Shown here: in pieces, positions 16,922 to 26,483 of the stretch | Layout of the letters: every line of letters starts with the position of its first letter | Numbering within the stretch: the first letter of the stretch is position 1 | Source of the DNA: Qipengyuania gaetbuli | Lineage (GTDB): Bacteria; Pseudomonadota; Alphaproteobacteria; Sphingomonadales; Sphingomonadaceae | Direction of reading: 5' to 3' | Assembly (NCBI RefSeq): GCF_020171365.1 | Contig: NZ_JAIUZO010000002.1 | Span: 1,116,001-1,180,000 of the forward strand | DNA length: 64,000 nucleotides | Notes under the pieces: model-generated | What the model saw: only the letters and a program-made list of their open reading frames with translations | Database searches by the model: none | What the model was told of the DNA's origin: nothing | Made by a program: the position numbers and the translations under genes

Positions 16922-17448
16922 TCCTGCGTTTCGTTGCCGGTCTTGTGCTGATCTACGCATTCGGCTTCCTTGCCTTTGCGCTGACGCTGCCCGGTCCTTC
17001 GGCGGAAACGAAGACCGATGCCGTGATCGTGCTGACCGGCGGCCCGGGGCGCATTGCCCGCGGGCTGGAAGTGGTCGCCACCGGCGAAGCCAAGGAGATG
17101 TTCGTCTCCGGCGTCGATCCCGAAGTGAAGCCGGGCGAATTCGCGGCCGAATTCAACGTGCCGCGCCGCACGATGAACTGCTGCGTGACGCTGGGCTACC
17201 TTGCGGTCGACACGCGCAGCAATGCCGGCGAAGTCGCCCAGTGGATGAAGGAGAAGGAGTTCACCTCCGCCCGCCTCGTCACGACCGACTGGCACATGGC
17301 CCGCGCCTCTTCCGAAGTGTCCGAGACCCTGCCCGACGAAATCAGGCTGGTGAGGGACGCGGTCGTCTCGCACCCCGACCTTGCGACGCTGTTCCTCGAA
17401 TACAACAAGCTGCTGGCGTCGGAAATTTCGCAGGGACTGCCGGTCTGA
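16918..17448 (+). CDS. YdcF/ElyC-type DUF218 membrane-associated protein
   Basis: 176 residues from a GTG that overlaps the ftsX stop by 4 bp. The N-terminal hydrophobic helix (about 3-22) is followed by TDAVIVLTGGPGRIARGLEV, the hallmark of the DUF218 fold, and by STRSNAGEVAQW-like and TTDWHMARA motifs. Members such as SanA and ElyC influence envelope integrity and peptidoglycan or ECA lipid carriers; the chemistry is unresolved. Translational coupling to ftsX suggests a cell-envelope job. Confidence 0.8.
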   Translation: MILRFVAGLVLIYAFGFLAFALTLPGPSAETKTDAVIVLTGGPGRIARGLEVVATGEAKEMFVSGVDPEVKPGEFAAEFNVPRRTMNCCVTLGYLAVDTRSNAGEVAQWMKEKEFTSARLVTTDWHMARASSEVSETLPDEIRLVRDAVVSHPDLATLFLEYNKLLASEISQGLPV

Positions 17449-17452
17449 CGCG

Positions 17453-18133
17453 ATGATCCTGCTGCGCAATATCGCGTTTTATTTCGCTTTCTATATCGGC
17501 TCGATCTTCGTGACCGCATCGGCGCTGGCGTGCCTGCCGTTCTCGCGCCCGGCCTTCCGCCGAAGGGTCGAGAACTGGAGCGAATGGCAGCGCTGGTGCG
17601 TGCGCCACCTGCTGGGCATCGAACTGGTGATGGAAGGCGCGCCGCTGGACGAGCCGGTACTCTATGCAGTCAAGCACGAGAGCTTCTTCGAGGCGATCGA
17701 CGCCCCCGCCCTGTTCGACAGCCCAGCGGTCTTCGCCAAGCAGGAACTGCTCGGCATTCCGGGCTGGGGCAAGGCGGCCTCGGCATACGGCCTGATCTTC
17801 GTCCAGCGCGACCAGGGTGCCAAGGCGCTGATGGCGATGATCCGCCTTGCCAAGTCGCGGTCGGCAGAGGGCCGCCCGCTGGTTATCTTCCCCGAAGGCA
17901 CCCGCGTGCCGCATGGCGAGCGCCGGACGCTGCAATCGGGTTTTGCCGGGCTTTACAAGATGCTCGGCCTTCCGGTCGTGCCGGTCGCGGTCGACAGCGG
18001 GCCGCTCTACCACCGCCCGTTGAAGGCACGGGGACGCATCACCTACCGCTTCGGCGATCCCATTCCCGCCGGCCTGCCGCGCGAGGAAATCGAGCGGCGC
18101 GTGCTCGACGAAATCAACGCTCTGAACAGCTGA
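17453..18133 (+). CDS. 1-acyl-sn-glycerol-3-phosphate acyltransferase (PlsC family)
   Basis: 226 residues. The N-terminal membrane helix is at about 5-25. The acyltransferase motif reads KHESFFE, that is HX4E rather than HX4D, a variant also met in other proteobacterial PlsC proteins (KHQSxxE type). The glycerol-phosphate motif FPEGTR is present, followed by VVPVAV. The enzyme should acylate lysophosphatidic acid to phosphatidic acid at the inner membrane. It lies 4 bp after the DUF218 gene, at the end of the ftsEX transcription unit, and its stop codon abuts the convergent tyrA stop codon. Confidence 0.87.
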   Translation: MILLRNIAFYFAFYIGSIFVTASALACLPFSRPAFRRRVENWSEWQRWCVRHLLGIELVMEGAPLDEPVLYAVKHESFFEAIDAPALFDSPAVFAKQELLGIPGWGKAASAYGLIFVQRDQGAKALMAMIRLAKSRSAEGRPLVIFPEGTRVPHGERRTLQSGFAGLYKMLGLPVVPVAVDSGPLYHRPLKARGRITYRFGDPIPAGLPREEIERRVLDEINALNS

Positions 18134-19039
18134 TCAATGGTCCTTGCGGCCGAAGTCGGGCCGCGCATCGTCCTGCCCTTCCTCGATGATCGAGCGGCGG
18201 ATCGTGCGCGTGCGCTCGAACAAATCGTGCAGCGTGTCGCCGTCGCCATTGCGGATCGCCCGCTGGAGCGCGGTGAGGTCCTCGTTGAAGCGCCCCAGCA
18301 CTTCAAGCACTGCGTCGCGGTTGGTCAGGAACACGTCGCGCCACATGACCGGGTTCGACGCGGCGATGCGCGTGAAATCGCGGAAACCGCCGGCGGAATA
18401 CTTGATCACCTCGCCCCGCGTTACGTCTTCCAGGTCGGAGGCGGTGCCGACGATGGTATAGGCGATGAGGTGAGGGATGTGGCTGGTCACGGCGAGGACG
18501 AGGTCGTGATGCTCGGCATCCATGATCTCGACCTTGGCGCCCAGGCCTTCCCAGAAAGCCGACAGATCGGCCACGGCGGCCTCGGGCGCATCGGCGGCAG
18601 GCGTCAGGATGCACCAGCGGTGGCGGAACAGCTCGGCAAAGCCTGCGTCCGGCCCGCTGCGCTCGGTCCCTGCAACGGGGTGCGCTGGAATGATCGTCGC
18701 ATCCGGCAATGCGCGGGCGAGCGCCTTGGCGACGCTGCCCTTGGACGACCCGACGTCGCTGACGATCACGCCGGGCTTGAGCGACGCAGCGATGCCGCTG
18801 GCGGCTTCCTCCATCGCGCCGACGGGCACGCAGAGGATCACGAGATCGGCATCCGCCACCGCCTCGCCCTCCGTATCGCAGACCTTGCCGACGAGGCCGC
18901 GTTCGGCAGCGCGGCGGCGCACCTCGGGGTCCGCATCCCACCCGGTGGTGTCCACCTCGCCCAGCATCTCGCCGGTGGCGAGGCCGATGGAGCCGCCGAT
19001 GAGGCCGAGGCCGATGATGGCGACGCGCCGGATCGTCAC
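18134..19039 (-). CDS. tyrA: Prephenate/arogenate dehydrogenase family protein
   Basis: 301 residues from a GTG overlapping the hisC stop (GTGA). The N-terminal Rossmann motif [10 protein letters not shown] binds NAD(P). [24 protein letters not shown] and the [11 protein letters not shown] motif are diagnostic for TyrA dehydrogenases. The enzyme takes prephenate or arogenate toward tyrosine. There is no chorismate mutase or ACT domain, so it is a stand-alone enzyme. It is paired with a HisC-type aminotransferase that could supply the transamination step; which substrate is preferred cannot be read here. Confidence 0.9.
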   Translation of the reverse strand: MTIRRVAIIGLGLIGGSIGLATGEMLGEVDTTGWDADPEVRRRAAERGLVGKVCDTEGEAVADADLVILCVPVGAMEEAASGIAASLKPGVIVSDVGSSKGSVAKALARALPDATIIPAHPVAGTERSGPDAGFAELFRHRWCILTPAADAPEAAVADLSAFWEGLGAKVEIMDAEHHDLVLAVTSHIPHLIAYTIVGTASDLEDVTRGEVIKYSAGGFRDFTRIAASNPVMWRDVFLTNRDAVLEVLGRFNEDLTALQRAIRNGDGDTLHDLFERTRTIRRSIIEEGQDDARPDFGRKDH

Positions 19040-20154
19040 GAGACGGCCTTTGCCGCATTGCGCAGTATGCGGGCGATATCGTCCATCTGCTCGCGCGTGC
19101 CCACGGTGATGCGCAGCGCATGCGGCAGGCCCTGGCCGGGGAGGTGGCGCACGGCGTAACCGCCTTCGGCCAGCGCGCCGAGCGCCGTCTCGGCCGTCAA
19201 CGCGCCTTCGAACAGCACCAGCACGAAGTTCGCCTTGCTCGGCACGGCGCGCAGGCCGTGGTTGCCGAGCGCGGCAATCGCCTCGGCGAAGCGGTCGCGC
19301 TCCTCGCCATTGGCCTTGCGCGACTGGTCGACGAAGCCCTGGTCGCCCAGCGCGGCGATGGCCGCGCGCTGGCCGCTGGTGGTCACATTGAAGGGCCCGC
19401 GGATCCGGTTGAGCGTATCGACCAGGTGCGGCGCGCCGGTCGCCCAGCCGATCCGCTCGCCCGCGAGGCCGTAAATCTTGGAGAAGGTGCGCGTGACCAG
19501 CACGTTGTCATGCGCTGCGGCGAGCGCCATTCCGCCATCGTCCTCCGCCTCGTCCAGGTATTCGCCATAGGCCTGGTCGACCACCAGCAGGACATTGGCA
19601 GGAAGCCCGGCGTGTAGCCGCTCGATCTCGGCGCGCGGCAAATAGGTGCCGGTCGGATTGTTCGGGTTGGCAAGGAAGACCACTTTCGTGCGCTCCGTCA
19701 CCGCGGCCAGCAACGCGGCTACGTCGGTCGCGTAATCGGCATCGGGCGCCTCGACCGGCGTCGCGCCGCAGCGGCGGGCGGCGATTTCGTAGACCACGAA
19801 GGAAAAGCGGGCATAGAGCACCTCGTCCCCCGGCCCTGCAAATCCTTGTGCGGCGAGGTTGAGCAGCTCGTCCGAACCGGTCCCGCACACGATCCGCGCA
19901 GCATCGAGGCCGTGCAGCTGCGCAATCGCCTCGCGCAGTGCCGTCGCGTCGGGATCGGGATAGCGCGCCGGATCGCCGCCCCTGCCGAGCGCGGCCAGCG
20001 CCTGCGCGCTGCAACCCAGCGGATTCTCGTTCGCGGACAGCTTGGTCAGCTCGCGCCCGTCGCTGCCCTTGGACTTGCCGGGCACATAGGCATGGATCGC
20101 CTCGATCCAGGGCTTCATCGTCGGACGGGCGGAACTATCGTTGGACTGGGTCAT
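19036..20154 (-). CDS. hisC: Histidinol-phosphate aminotransferase family (possibly aromatic aminotransferase)
   Basis: 372 residues from the ATG at 20154; the open frame continues upstream through the antisense of metX and is not coding there. It is a PLP fold-type I enzyme with [35 protein letters not shown] and the Schiff-base lysine in [15 protein letters not shown]. Known HisC enzymes transaminate histidinol phosphate. When paired with tyrA, as here with a GTGA overlap, homologues often serve aromatic amino acids as well. It is divergent from metX with only 69 bp between the two starts. Confidence 0.88.
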   Translation of the reverse strand: MTQSNDSSARPTMKPWIEAIHAYVPGKSKGSDGRELTKLSANENPLGCSAQALAALGRGGDPARYPDPDATALREAIAQLHGLDAARIVCGTGSDELLNLAAQGFAGPGDEVLYARFSFVVYEIAARRCGATPVEAPDADYATDVAALLAAVTERTKVVFLANPNNPTGTYLPRAEIERLHAGLPANVLLVVDQAYGEYLDEAEDDGGMALAAAHDNVLVTRTFSKIYGLAGERIGWATGAPHLVDTLNRIRGPFNVTTSGQRAAIAALGDQGFVDQSRKANGEERDRFAEAIAALGNHGLRAVPSKANFVLVLFEGALTAETALGALAEGGYAVRHLPGQGLPHALRITVGTREQMDDIARILRNAAKAVS

Positions 20155-20201
20155 CGCGGCTTCGCCGCATGAAAGAAAAACGCCCCTTCGACAAGCACCT
20201 G

Positions 20202-20222
20202 CCTTGGCTGTAGAGGCCAAGG
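20202..20222 (+). promoter_or_regulatory. Hairpin in the metX leader enclosing the ribosome site
   Basis: CCTTGGC (20202-20208) pairs perfectly with GCCAAGG (20216-20222). The loop is TGTAGAG and the ATG follows one base later. The AGAGG that could bind ribosomes straddles the loop and stem. It does not match a riboswitch class known to me. Confidence 0.4.
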
Positions 20223-20223
20223 A

Positions 20224-21315
20224 ATGTCCGGGGCGTCCCAAGTTTTGCAATTGACCGATCCCCTGCCGCTCGACGGCGGGAGCGAGCTGGCGCAGGCCGA
20301 GATCGCTTACGAGACCTATGGCACGCTGGCGGACGACCGCTCGAACGCCATCCTGATCTGCCACGCGCTGACCGGCGACCAGTATGTCGCCAGCACCCAC
20401 CCGGTGACCGGCAAGCCGGGCTGGTGGGAACGCGTGGTCGGACCGGGCAAGCCGATCGACACAGACCGCTATTTCGTCGTCTGCGCCAATGTCATCGGCA
20501 GCTGCATGGGCTCTAGCGGCCCGGCCAGCTTCGCCGCCGACGGCAAGCCCTATGCCATGCGTTTCCCGGTCATCACCATCCGCGACATGGTCCGCGCGCT
20601 GGTCGCCCTGCTCGATGCACTGGGGATCGAGCGGCTGCATGCCGTGGTCGGCGGATCGATGGGCGGGATGCAGGCGCTGAGCCTTGCCGCCAACTGGCCC
20701 GAGCGTGCGACCCGCGTGCTCGTCATCGCATCGACCAGCCGGCATTCGGCCCAGAATATCGCCTTCCACGAGCTCGGCCGGCAGGCAGTGATGGCCGATC
20801 CGAACTGGTGCGGGGGCGATTATTACGCTGCCGACGCACAGCCCGATTCCGGCCTCGCCGTGGCGCGCATGGCGGCGCACATCACCTATCTGTCGGAAGA
20901 GGCGCTGACCGAGAAATTCGGGCGCAACCTGCAGGACCGCGAAACCAAGAGCTTCGGTTTCGACGCCGATTTCCAGGTGGAAAGCTACCTGCGCTACCAG
21001 GGCAGCGGCTTCACTCGCCGCTTCGATGCGAACAGCTATCTCTATATCACCCGCGCGATGGATTATTTCGACCTTGCGGAGGAACACGGCGGCAAGCTGG
21101 CTGATGCCTTTGCCGGGACGACGGCGCGCTTCTGCCTCGTCAGTTTCGATTCCGACTGGCTCTACCCGACCAGCGAAAGCCGCCATGTGGTCCATGCGCT
21201 CAATGCGGCAGGCGCCGCGGTCAGCTTCGTCGAACTCAGCGCGCCGCACGGCCACGACAGCTTCCTGCTCGACGTGCCTGCGCTCGACCGCGTGGTGAAG
21301 GGGTTCCTCGAATGA
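20224..21315 (+). CDS. metX: Homoserine O-acetyltransferase
   Basis: 363 residues. An alpha/beta hydrolase of the MetX family: [27 protein letters not shown], the nucleophile Ser145 in GGSMGG, and C-terminal [13 protein letters not shown] and PHGHDSFL, which carry the catalytic Asp and His. It activates homoserine with an acyl group for methionine synthesis, with acetyl-CoA the usual donor for MetX; some relatives use succinyl-CoA. The stop overlaps the metW start (ATGA). A hairpin over the start codon region may control translation. Confidence 0.92.
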   Translation: MSGASQVLQLTDPLPLDGGSELAQAEIAYETYGTLADDRSNAILICHALTGDQYVASTHPVTGKPGWWERVVGPGKPIDTDRYFVVCANVIGSCMGSSGPASFAADGKPYAMRFPVITIRDMVRALVALLDALGIERLHAVVGGSMGGMQALSLAANWPERATRVLVIASTSRHSAQNIAFHELGRQAVMADPNWCGGDYYAADAQPDSGLAVARMAAHITYLSEEALTEKFGRNLQDRETKSFGFDADFQVESYLRYQGSGFTRRFDANSYLYITRAMDYFDLAEEHGGKLADAFAGTTARFCLVSFDSDWLYPTSESRHVVHALNAAGAAVSFVELSAPHGHDSFLLDVPALDRVVKGFLE

Positions 21316-21899
21316 GCGTGCTGCGCCCCGACCTTGCCGCCATTGCCGAGGCGATTGCGCCGGGCACCCGCGTGCTCGACATCGGCTGCGGCGACGGCAC
21401 GCTGCTGGGCGAACTGCGCGCGGCCAAGCAGGTCGATGCCCGCGGGATCGAGATCGACCCGGCCTGCGTCGAGCGCTGCGTGGCGCAGGGCCTTTCGGTG
21501 GTGCAGGGCGATGCCGACAGCGCGCTGGCCGACTATCCCGACAAGGGGTTCGACTATGCCGTGCTCAGCCAGACGCTGCAGACCGCGCGCCGGCCCGACC
21601 TGATGCTCGACCAGCTGCTGCGCGTCGGCAAGCAGGCCTTCGTCTCCTTCCCGAACTTCGCCCACTGGCGCACCCGCGCCGCGCTGATGTTCGGCGGGCG
21701 GATGCCGGTGACGCGCAGCATCCCGGTCAGCTGGTACGAGACGCAGAACATCCACCACGTAACCGTGAAGGACTTTCGCGAACTGGCGCGCGAAAAAGGC
21801 GCGCGGATCGAGCGGGAATGGTTCTTCGCCGGAGAAAAGCCGGTGGCGGGCGCATCGAACCTGCGCGCCGAATTCGCGGTCTTCCTGCTCAGCCGCTAG
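21312..21899 (+). CDS. metW: Methionine biosynthesis protein MetW
   Basis: 195 residues. A class I methyltransferase-like fold with [16 protein letters not shown] at about 20-35. The family-specific [20 protein letters not shown] and [11 protein letters not shown] motifs identify MetW. It acts together with MetX in methionine synthesis and is almost always its downstream neighbour, as here with a 4-bp overlap. Its last 11 bp overlap the convergent DUF4126 gene. Confidence 0.93.
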   Translation: MSVLRPDLAAIAEAIAPGTRVLDIGCGDGTLLGELRAAKQVDARGIEIDPACVERCVAQGLSVVQGDADSALADYPDKGFDYAVLSQTLQTARRPDLMLDQLLRVGKQAFVSFPNFAHWRTRAALMFGGRMPVTRSIPVSWYETQNIHHVTVKDFRELAREKGARIEREWFFAGEKPVAGASNLRAEFAVFLLSR

Positions 21900-22500
21900 G
21901 CGGCGGAGGGGCCTTGGCGCCGCCGTTGAAGAAGCTGCGGATGATCCGCCGCGCCGTCAGGATCAGCCAGACCGTCAGCCCCAGCAGCACCAGCGCGATG
22001 CCGCCTGCCACGTAAGGATATTCGTAGGCGAGGTAGAGCAGGCCCGCGGTCGCCACGTCCTCCACGCTGGAGACGGCGATATTGCTGACCGGTTCGGGGC
22101 TGGCATTGACCACCCCGCGCGCGCCCGCCTTGCCCGCATGGGCAGTCAGCGCCGCGCCGCCGCCGAGCAGGAAGGCGACCACCTGCGTTGCCGGGTCCGC
22201 CGGATCGATGATCGCCAGCGCCAGCAGCGCGCCGCCGATGGGCCGCACAAAGGTATGGACCGCGTCCCACGCGCTATCGAGCCACATCACCTTGTCGGCG
22301 AAGAATTCGGCCAGCGCCGCCACGGCCGCGATGCCCATGATCCAGGGGTTCGCCAGAATGTCGAGGCTCTGCAGGTGTTCGGGCAGCGGGATCGCGCCCA
22401 GCCGCATGGCGAGACCGGTGGCGAAAATGCTCAGGTACAGCCGCCAGCCCGCCAGCAGGCTGACACTTCCGGCAATGCCGATGATTTCCATGATGCCCAT
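21889..22500 (-). CDS. DUF4126 integral membrane protein
   Basis: 203 residues with about five hydrophobic segments. It opens MEIIGIAGSVSLLAGWRLYLSIF and contains FADKVMWLDSAWDAVHTFVRP, both characteristic of DUF4126. Function is unknown in the family. It ends with a proline run (APPPPSG). It follows the NTF2-like gene on the same strand with a 54-bp gap, but no functional link is evident. Confidence 0.8.
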   Translation of the reverse strand: MGIMEIIGIAGSVSLLAGWRLYLSIFATGLAMRLGAIPLPEHLQSLDILANPWIMGIAAVAALAEFFADKVMWLDSAWDAVHTFVRPIGGALLALAIIDPADPATQVVAFLLGGGAALTAHAGKAGARGVVNASPEPVSNIAVSSVEDVATAGLLYLAYEYPYVAGGIALVLLGLTVWLILTARRIIRSFFNGGAKAPPPPSG

Positions 22501-22554
22501 CGCGCCCTCCTCGAGCCCGCGAGGGTGCGCGCTTATCGCGCCGCGATCAAGAGC

Positions 22555-22941
22555 TTAGCTGGCGGTCGCCTGCTGCCACTGGTGCGTATCGGTGAACTGC
22601 TCGAAACGCACGATCGCCCCGTCAGCCACGTGGGCGAGGTGGGCGAAGCGGATTTCGATCGGGCCGTTTGCCGTGGTCCCGCGGTAAAAGCCGAGCGCCA
22701 GAGCGGCATCGTCGCCGACCGGCGCTATGCTGTCGGGCTTGGCCGAGAAATCGCCGACGTCATTGCCGATAGGGCCGAACACGTTGGCGGCGACTTCGCC
22801 GAAACCCCGGTAGGTTCCGCCGTAGGGGCCGCCGCTCGCTTCCACCCAATGGGTGTTGCCGAGCAGGGCCCCCAGGCGTTCGCCGTCGCCCGCGGCGAAG
22901 GCACCATAGAGATCTGCAAGAACTTCGGTGGCTTCGCTCAT
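22555..22941 (-). CDS. SnoaL/NTF2-like small protein
   Basis: 128 residues. The pattern EVLADLYGAFAAGDGERLGALL at the start, TYRGFGEVAANVF, and a final FEQFTDTHQWQQA fits the SnoaL-like NTF2 fold, which includes ketosteroid-isomerase relatives. No definite catalytic residues can be assigned. It follows the thiolase by 27 bp and probably shares its transcript with the thiolase and MaoC genes, hinting at acyl-CoA or steroid-type metabolism. Confidence 0.78.
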   Translation of the reverse strand: MSEATEVLADLYGAFAAGDGERLGALLGNTHWVEASGGPYGGTYRGFGEVAANVFGPIGNDVGDFSAKPDSIAPVGDDAALALGFYRGTTANGPIEIRFAHLAHVADGAIVRFEQFTDTHQWQQATAS

Positions 22942-22968
22942 GGGATCAGGCTCCTTTGTTTGGGTCGA

Positions 22969-24153
22969 TCAGAAGATCTCGAACAGGCCGGCTGCACCCA
23001 TGCCGCCGCCCACGCACATGGTGACGACGCCGTACTTGGCACCGCGGCGCTTGCCTTCGATCAGCGTGTGGCCGACGCAGCGCGCGCCGGTCATGCCATA
23101 GGGGTGGCCGATCGAGATCGAGCCGCCGTTCACGTTGAGCTTGTCGTTGTCGATGCCCAGCTTGTCGCGGCAGTACAGCACCTGCACGGCGAACGCCTCG
23201 TTCAGCTCCCACAGGCCGATGTCGTCGACCTTGAGGTCGAAGCGCTTGAGCAGCTTCGGGATCGCGAAGACCGGGCCGATGCCCATTTCGTCGGGCTCGG
23301 TACCGGCAACCGCCATGCCGACATAGCGGCCGAGCGGCTGGAGACCGCGCTGTTCGGCGACCTTGGCTTCCATCAGCACGCTGGCCGAGGAACCGTCCGA
23401 CAGCTGCGAGGCGTTGCCCGCAGTGATCGAGGTGCCCGGGCCCATTACCGGCTGCAGCGACTGCAGGCCTTCGAGCGTGGTCGAGGGGCGGTTGCCCTCG
23501 TCCTTGGCGATGGTGACTTCCTGGTCGGAAATCTCGCCGGTTTCCTTGTTCTGCACCTTCATGGTGGTGGTGACAGGGACGATCTCGTCGTCGAACTTGC
23601 CGGCCTCCTGTGCGGCAGCGGTGCGCTGCTGCGACTGAAGCGCGTATTCGTCCTGCGCTTCGCGGCTGATGCCGTAACGCTGGGCGACCGTTTCGGCGGT
23701 CTGCAGCATGGGCATGTAGATTGCGCCGTGCATCGCCATCAGTTCGGGATCGGGCATGACCCGCATTTCCTTCGTCTGGACGAGGCTGATCGATTCCTGG
23801 CCGCCGGCTGCCACGATATCCATGCGATCGGTGATGATCTGCTTGGCCGCGGTGGCGATGGTCATCAGGCCCGAAGAGCACTGGCGGTCGATGGTCATGC
23901 CCGACACGCCGATCGGGCAGCCGGCACGCAGCGCGACCTGGCGGCCGAGGTTGCCGGCCTGCGCACCCTGCTGGAGCGCGGCGCCCCACAGCACGTCGTC
24001 GACTTCACCGGCATCGATGCCGGCGCGCTCGATCGCGGGCTTCAGCGAATAGGAACCGAGGGTCGCGCCCTTGGTGTCGTTGAAGCCGCCCTTGTAGGCC
24101 CGGCCGATAGCGGTGCGGGCGGTGGATACGATGACTGCGTCACGCATGGTCAT
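22969..24153 (-). CDS. Acetyl-CoA C-acyltransferase (thiolase)
   Basis: 394 residues, full thiolase length. The nucleophile is Cys92 (DRQCSSGL), with the C-terminal [10 protein letters not shown] and [13 protein letters not shown] motifs containing the second His and Cys. It cleaves or condenses beta-ketoacyl-CoA. The start may be the ATG at 24153 or the ATG two codons in. It sits between the MaoC-like hydratase and an NTF2-like protein in one direction, resembling a small fatty-acid degradation or related cluster. Confidence 0.92.
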   Translation of the reverse strand: MTMRDAVIVSTARTAIGRAYKGGFNDTKGATLGSYSLKPAIERAGIDAGEVDDVLWGAALQQGAQAGNLGRQVALRAGCPIGVSGMTIDRQCSSGLMTIATAAKQIITDRMDIVAAGGQESISLVQTKEMRVMPDPELMAMHGAIYMPMLQTAETVAQRYGISREAQDEYALQSQQRTAAAQEAGKFDDEIVPVTTTMKVQNKETGEISDQEVTIAKDEGNRPSTTLEGLQSLQPVMGPGTSITAGNASQLSDGSSASVLMEAKVAEQRGLQPLGRYVGMAVAGTEPDEMGIGPVFAIPKLLKRFDLKVDDIGLWELNEAFAVQVLYCRDKLGIDNDKLNVNGGSISIGHPYGMTGARCVGHTLIEGKRRGAKYGVVTMCVGGGMGAAGLFEIF

Positions 24154-24241
24154 TCCTTAGATAATATTGGTCAGGGAAACGGGTACGGTTTCCCCCGGGG
24201 AGGAGGCGCTCCGGGTCGCGGACCGGAACGCAATTCTGTTC

Positions 24242-24691
24242 TCAGACGAAATACATGGTCATCCATTCGCAGATCAGGGCCGGCTTGTCCTCGCCCTCGA
24301 TCTCGATGGTGATTTCCATGGTCTGCTGCCACTGGCCGGGACGCTTTTCGCTCATTTCGAGCAGCTTCCAGTGGCCGCGGATACGCTTGCCCGAACGCAC
24401 GGGCGCGATGAAACGCGTCTTGTTGCCGCCGTAGTTGACGGCCATCTTGATCCCGTCGACCCGCGGAACATCGCTGTTCGCGGTGAGGAAGGGGATCATC
24501 GACAGGGTGAGGAAGCCGTGGGCGATGGTGCCGCCGAACGGCGTCATCTTGGCCATCTCTTCGTTGATATGGATGAACTGGTGGTCGCCGGTCGCGTCCG
24601 CGAACTGGTTGATGCGCTCCTGGCTCATCTCGACCCATTCGCTGGTGCCGACCTGTTCACCGATCTTGGCTGCGATTTCCTGGGGGCTCAT
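24242..24691 (-). CDS. MaoC-like (R)-specific enoyl-CoA hydratase/dehydratase
   Basis: 149 residues from the ATG at 24691, preceded by GAGGAGAG. It has the hotdog-fold MaoC signature FADATGDHQFIHIN with the catalytic Asp and His, and PFGGTIAHGFLTLS. Such enzymes hydrate trans-2-enoyl-CoA. It lies 88 bp upstream of the thiolase in the same direction, so both may act on the same acyl-CoA pathway. Confidence 0.88.
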   Translation of the reverse strand: MSPQEIAAKIGEQVGTSEWVEMSQERINQFADATGDHQFIHINEEMAKMTPFGGTIAHGFLTLSMIPFLTANSDVPRVDGIKMAVNYGGNKTRFIAPVRSGKRIRGHWKLLEMSEKRPGQWQQTMEITIEIEGEDKPALICEWMTMYFV

Positions 24692-24804
24692 GCGCGTCTC
24701 TCCTCGATTGCCGTAAACGGGGCGCGGGAAGCCGTGTGCGCCCGCGCGAACGGGCGGTGTCATGGCCTATGCGGAAGGCTCGTGCAACCGCGCTTGCGGT
24801 GCCC

Positions 24805-26199
24805 CTACGGAATGGCGGGATCGGGCGCGGCGGCCCGGGCATCGGCGCGCCGGTTGGCTGCCTTGACCTCCTTGAAGGCCGCCTTGTCGAGCGCCGACTC
24901 GCGCCGTTTCACGTGGTCGGCCAGCGCGATCTGCAGGCCGACGATCATCAGCACGACCGGCTGGTAGGCGATCCCCTGGAAGGTCGCCCCGACGAGGTAG
25001 ATGACATTGGCGAACTGCAAGCCGCTGGCGAGCGGGCCCTGCCACCCCTCGATCCGCCCGGTCCGGCCGGCATAGCGGCGCCGGATCCTCTCCATCTGGA
25101 CGAGGCCCGTGACGTGCAACAGCGTCCACAGGATGAGGCCCGGCCAGCCTTGTTCGCCGAGCATCTCGAACCACGAGGAATGGAAGGCGCGCCCGCTTTC
25201 GGTCACGTCCTGGTAAGTGACGCGCACCGTGTTCCCGTCCACCTCCTTGACCGGCATCTTGTAGGTAAAGCTGTTGCCCCGGTAGACGTCGAAGCCTCCG
25301 CCCAGCGGATTGCGCTCCACATAGTCGAGCGTCCACGACCACACCTGCATGCGGGTCGAGGCGGATTGTTCCGACTGCGCTTCCTTGATCGTCGACATGC
25401 GCTCGGTGAAGGAGGACGGCAGGAAGGGCAACGCGGCAATGCCGATGGCAGCCGCTGCCCCGATATAGAGGAACCGCCGCTTCACATCGCGCAGCAGCAT
25501 CAGGCCGAGCGCGGCGATGCACAGCAGGCCCGTGCGCGCCTCGGTCCCGACGGGGATGAGCAGGCAGGCAAAGATCAGCGCGGCGCCGAACAGCTTCACC
25601 CGCCAGTCGGGCTTGAAGATCGTGCCGTGCCGCATGAACCACAGGATGATCGGGATGAGCGCGATCGCCACGGTGGACAGGGTAGAGCTTTCGTAGATGT
25701 TCGAATTGTCGTTCACGAACAGGTAGAGATTGCCATAGCCGCCCCCGCCGCCCACGGTCTTGAGACCCGCGGAGATGATGATCGCAGCGGCCGTCAGCAC
25801 GGTGATCAGCATCGCCGCCTCGATCCGCAGCTTGGTCGTCAGCGTCAGCGGCAGGAAGATGGCAAAGACCAGCGCCTTCCACACCCAGGCCCATTTCTCT
25901 GCCCCGGCTTCGGGAAAATCGGCCCATTGCAGGGTGATGAAGCACCACACGAGCAGTGCGGCCAGCAGGCCCTGCCGCATCGACAGGCGGAAGCCGTCTT
26001 TCTTTTCCGCCACCGCCCAGCCGCCGAAGGCGAGCAGGAAGGCGATCAGCGATACGGGCAGCAATTGCGCCAGCGACCAGCCGATCTTCTGCGGGGCGAG
26101 GATGTCGATGTAGAGATAGGCCAGCACCCAGATGAAGGGTTTGCGCAGGCCCAGCAGGAACATCCCGATGACGACCAGGAACAGCGCAAGGTCAAGCAT
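24805..26199 (-). CDS. O-glycosylation ligase/O-antigen ligase-like protein, exosortase A-associated type
   Basis: 464 residues with about ten to twelve transmembrane helices. A large extracytoplasmic loop in the second half contains SASTRMQVWSWTLDYVERNPLGGGFDVY and SSWFEMLGEQGWPG, the Wzy/WaaL-like region. The N-terminal pattern (RKPFIWVLAYLYIDILAPQKIGW) resembles the putative O-glycosylation ligases linked to exosortase A systems. It probably transfers or polymerises lipid-linked glycans in the periplasm. The divergent glycosyltransferase nearby belongs to the same XrtA-associated set. Confidence 0.8.
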   Translation of the reverse strand: MLDLALFLVVIGMFLLGLRKPFIWVLAYLYIDILAPQKIGWSLAQLLPVSLIAFLLAFGGWAVAEKKDGFRLSMRQGLLAALLVWCFITLQWADFPEAGAEKWAWVWKALVFAIFLPLTLTTKLRIEAAMLITVLTAAAIIISAGLKTVGGGGGYGNLYLFVNDNSNIYESSTLSTVAIALIPIILWFMRHGTIFKPDWRVKLFGAALIFACLLIPVGTEARTGLLCIAALGLMLLRDVKRRFLYIGAAAAIGIAALPFLPSSFTERMSTIKEAQSEQSASTRMQVWSWTLDYVERNPLGGGFDVYRGNSFTYKMPVKEVDGNTVRVTYQDVTESGRAFHSSWFEMLGEQGWPGLILWTLLHVTGLVQMERIRRRYAGRTGRIEGWQGPLASGLQFANVIYLVGATFQGIAYQPVVLMIVGLQIALADHVKRRESALDKAAFKEVKAANRRADARAAAPDPAIP

Positions 26200-26398
26200 C
26201 GCGCGCCTCCGCCCGGGCGCGGGCGCGCCGCTTCTCGCGCAGCGATGGCCCGTCGCGTTCGACCTTCTCCTCCTCGACCTCGAGCAGGTCCTCGGTGTCG
26301 AGATCGGCGCGGCCCAGCAGGCGGATCAGCGCGATGGCGATCAGCACATGGGTCAGCAGAAGGGCGAAATTGTCGATCAAGCGCGCGTGACTTTCCAA
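26192..26398 (-). CDS. Small single-pass membrane protein
   Basis: 68 residues. One transmembrane helix at about 10-26 (NFALLLTHVLIAIALIRLL), then an acidic stretch (DLDTEDLLEVEEE) and a basic tail (REKRRARARAEARDA). It overlaps the start of the ligase gene by 8 bp. There is no ATG: the frame begins with a TTG at 26398, with another TTG at 26380, and neither has a clear ribosome site. It is probably real because its composition is protein-like and coupled, but the start is uncertain. Function unknown. Confidence 0.55.
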   Translation of the reverse strand: MESHARLIDNFALLLTHVLIAIALIRLLGRADLDTEDLLEVEEEKVERDGPSLREKRRARARAEARDA

Positions 26399-26483
26399 TG
26401 CGCCGCAGGTGCGGCGTGCATGACCCTCATAGCGAAACGCGGTTGACGCGCCGTTAAGCCTGTTGTGACACAGGAGACGCGCA

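Noticed and set aside
20155..20223. SAM riboswitch before metX
   Set aside because: The leader is too short and I cannot match it to a known SAM class; only the simple hairpin is supported.
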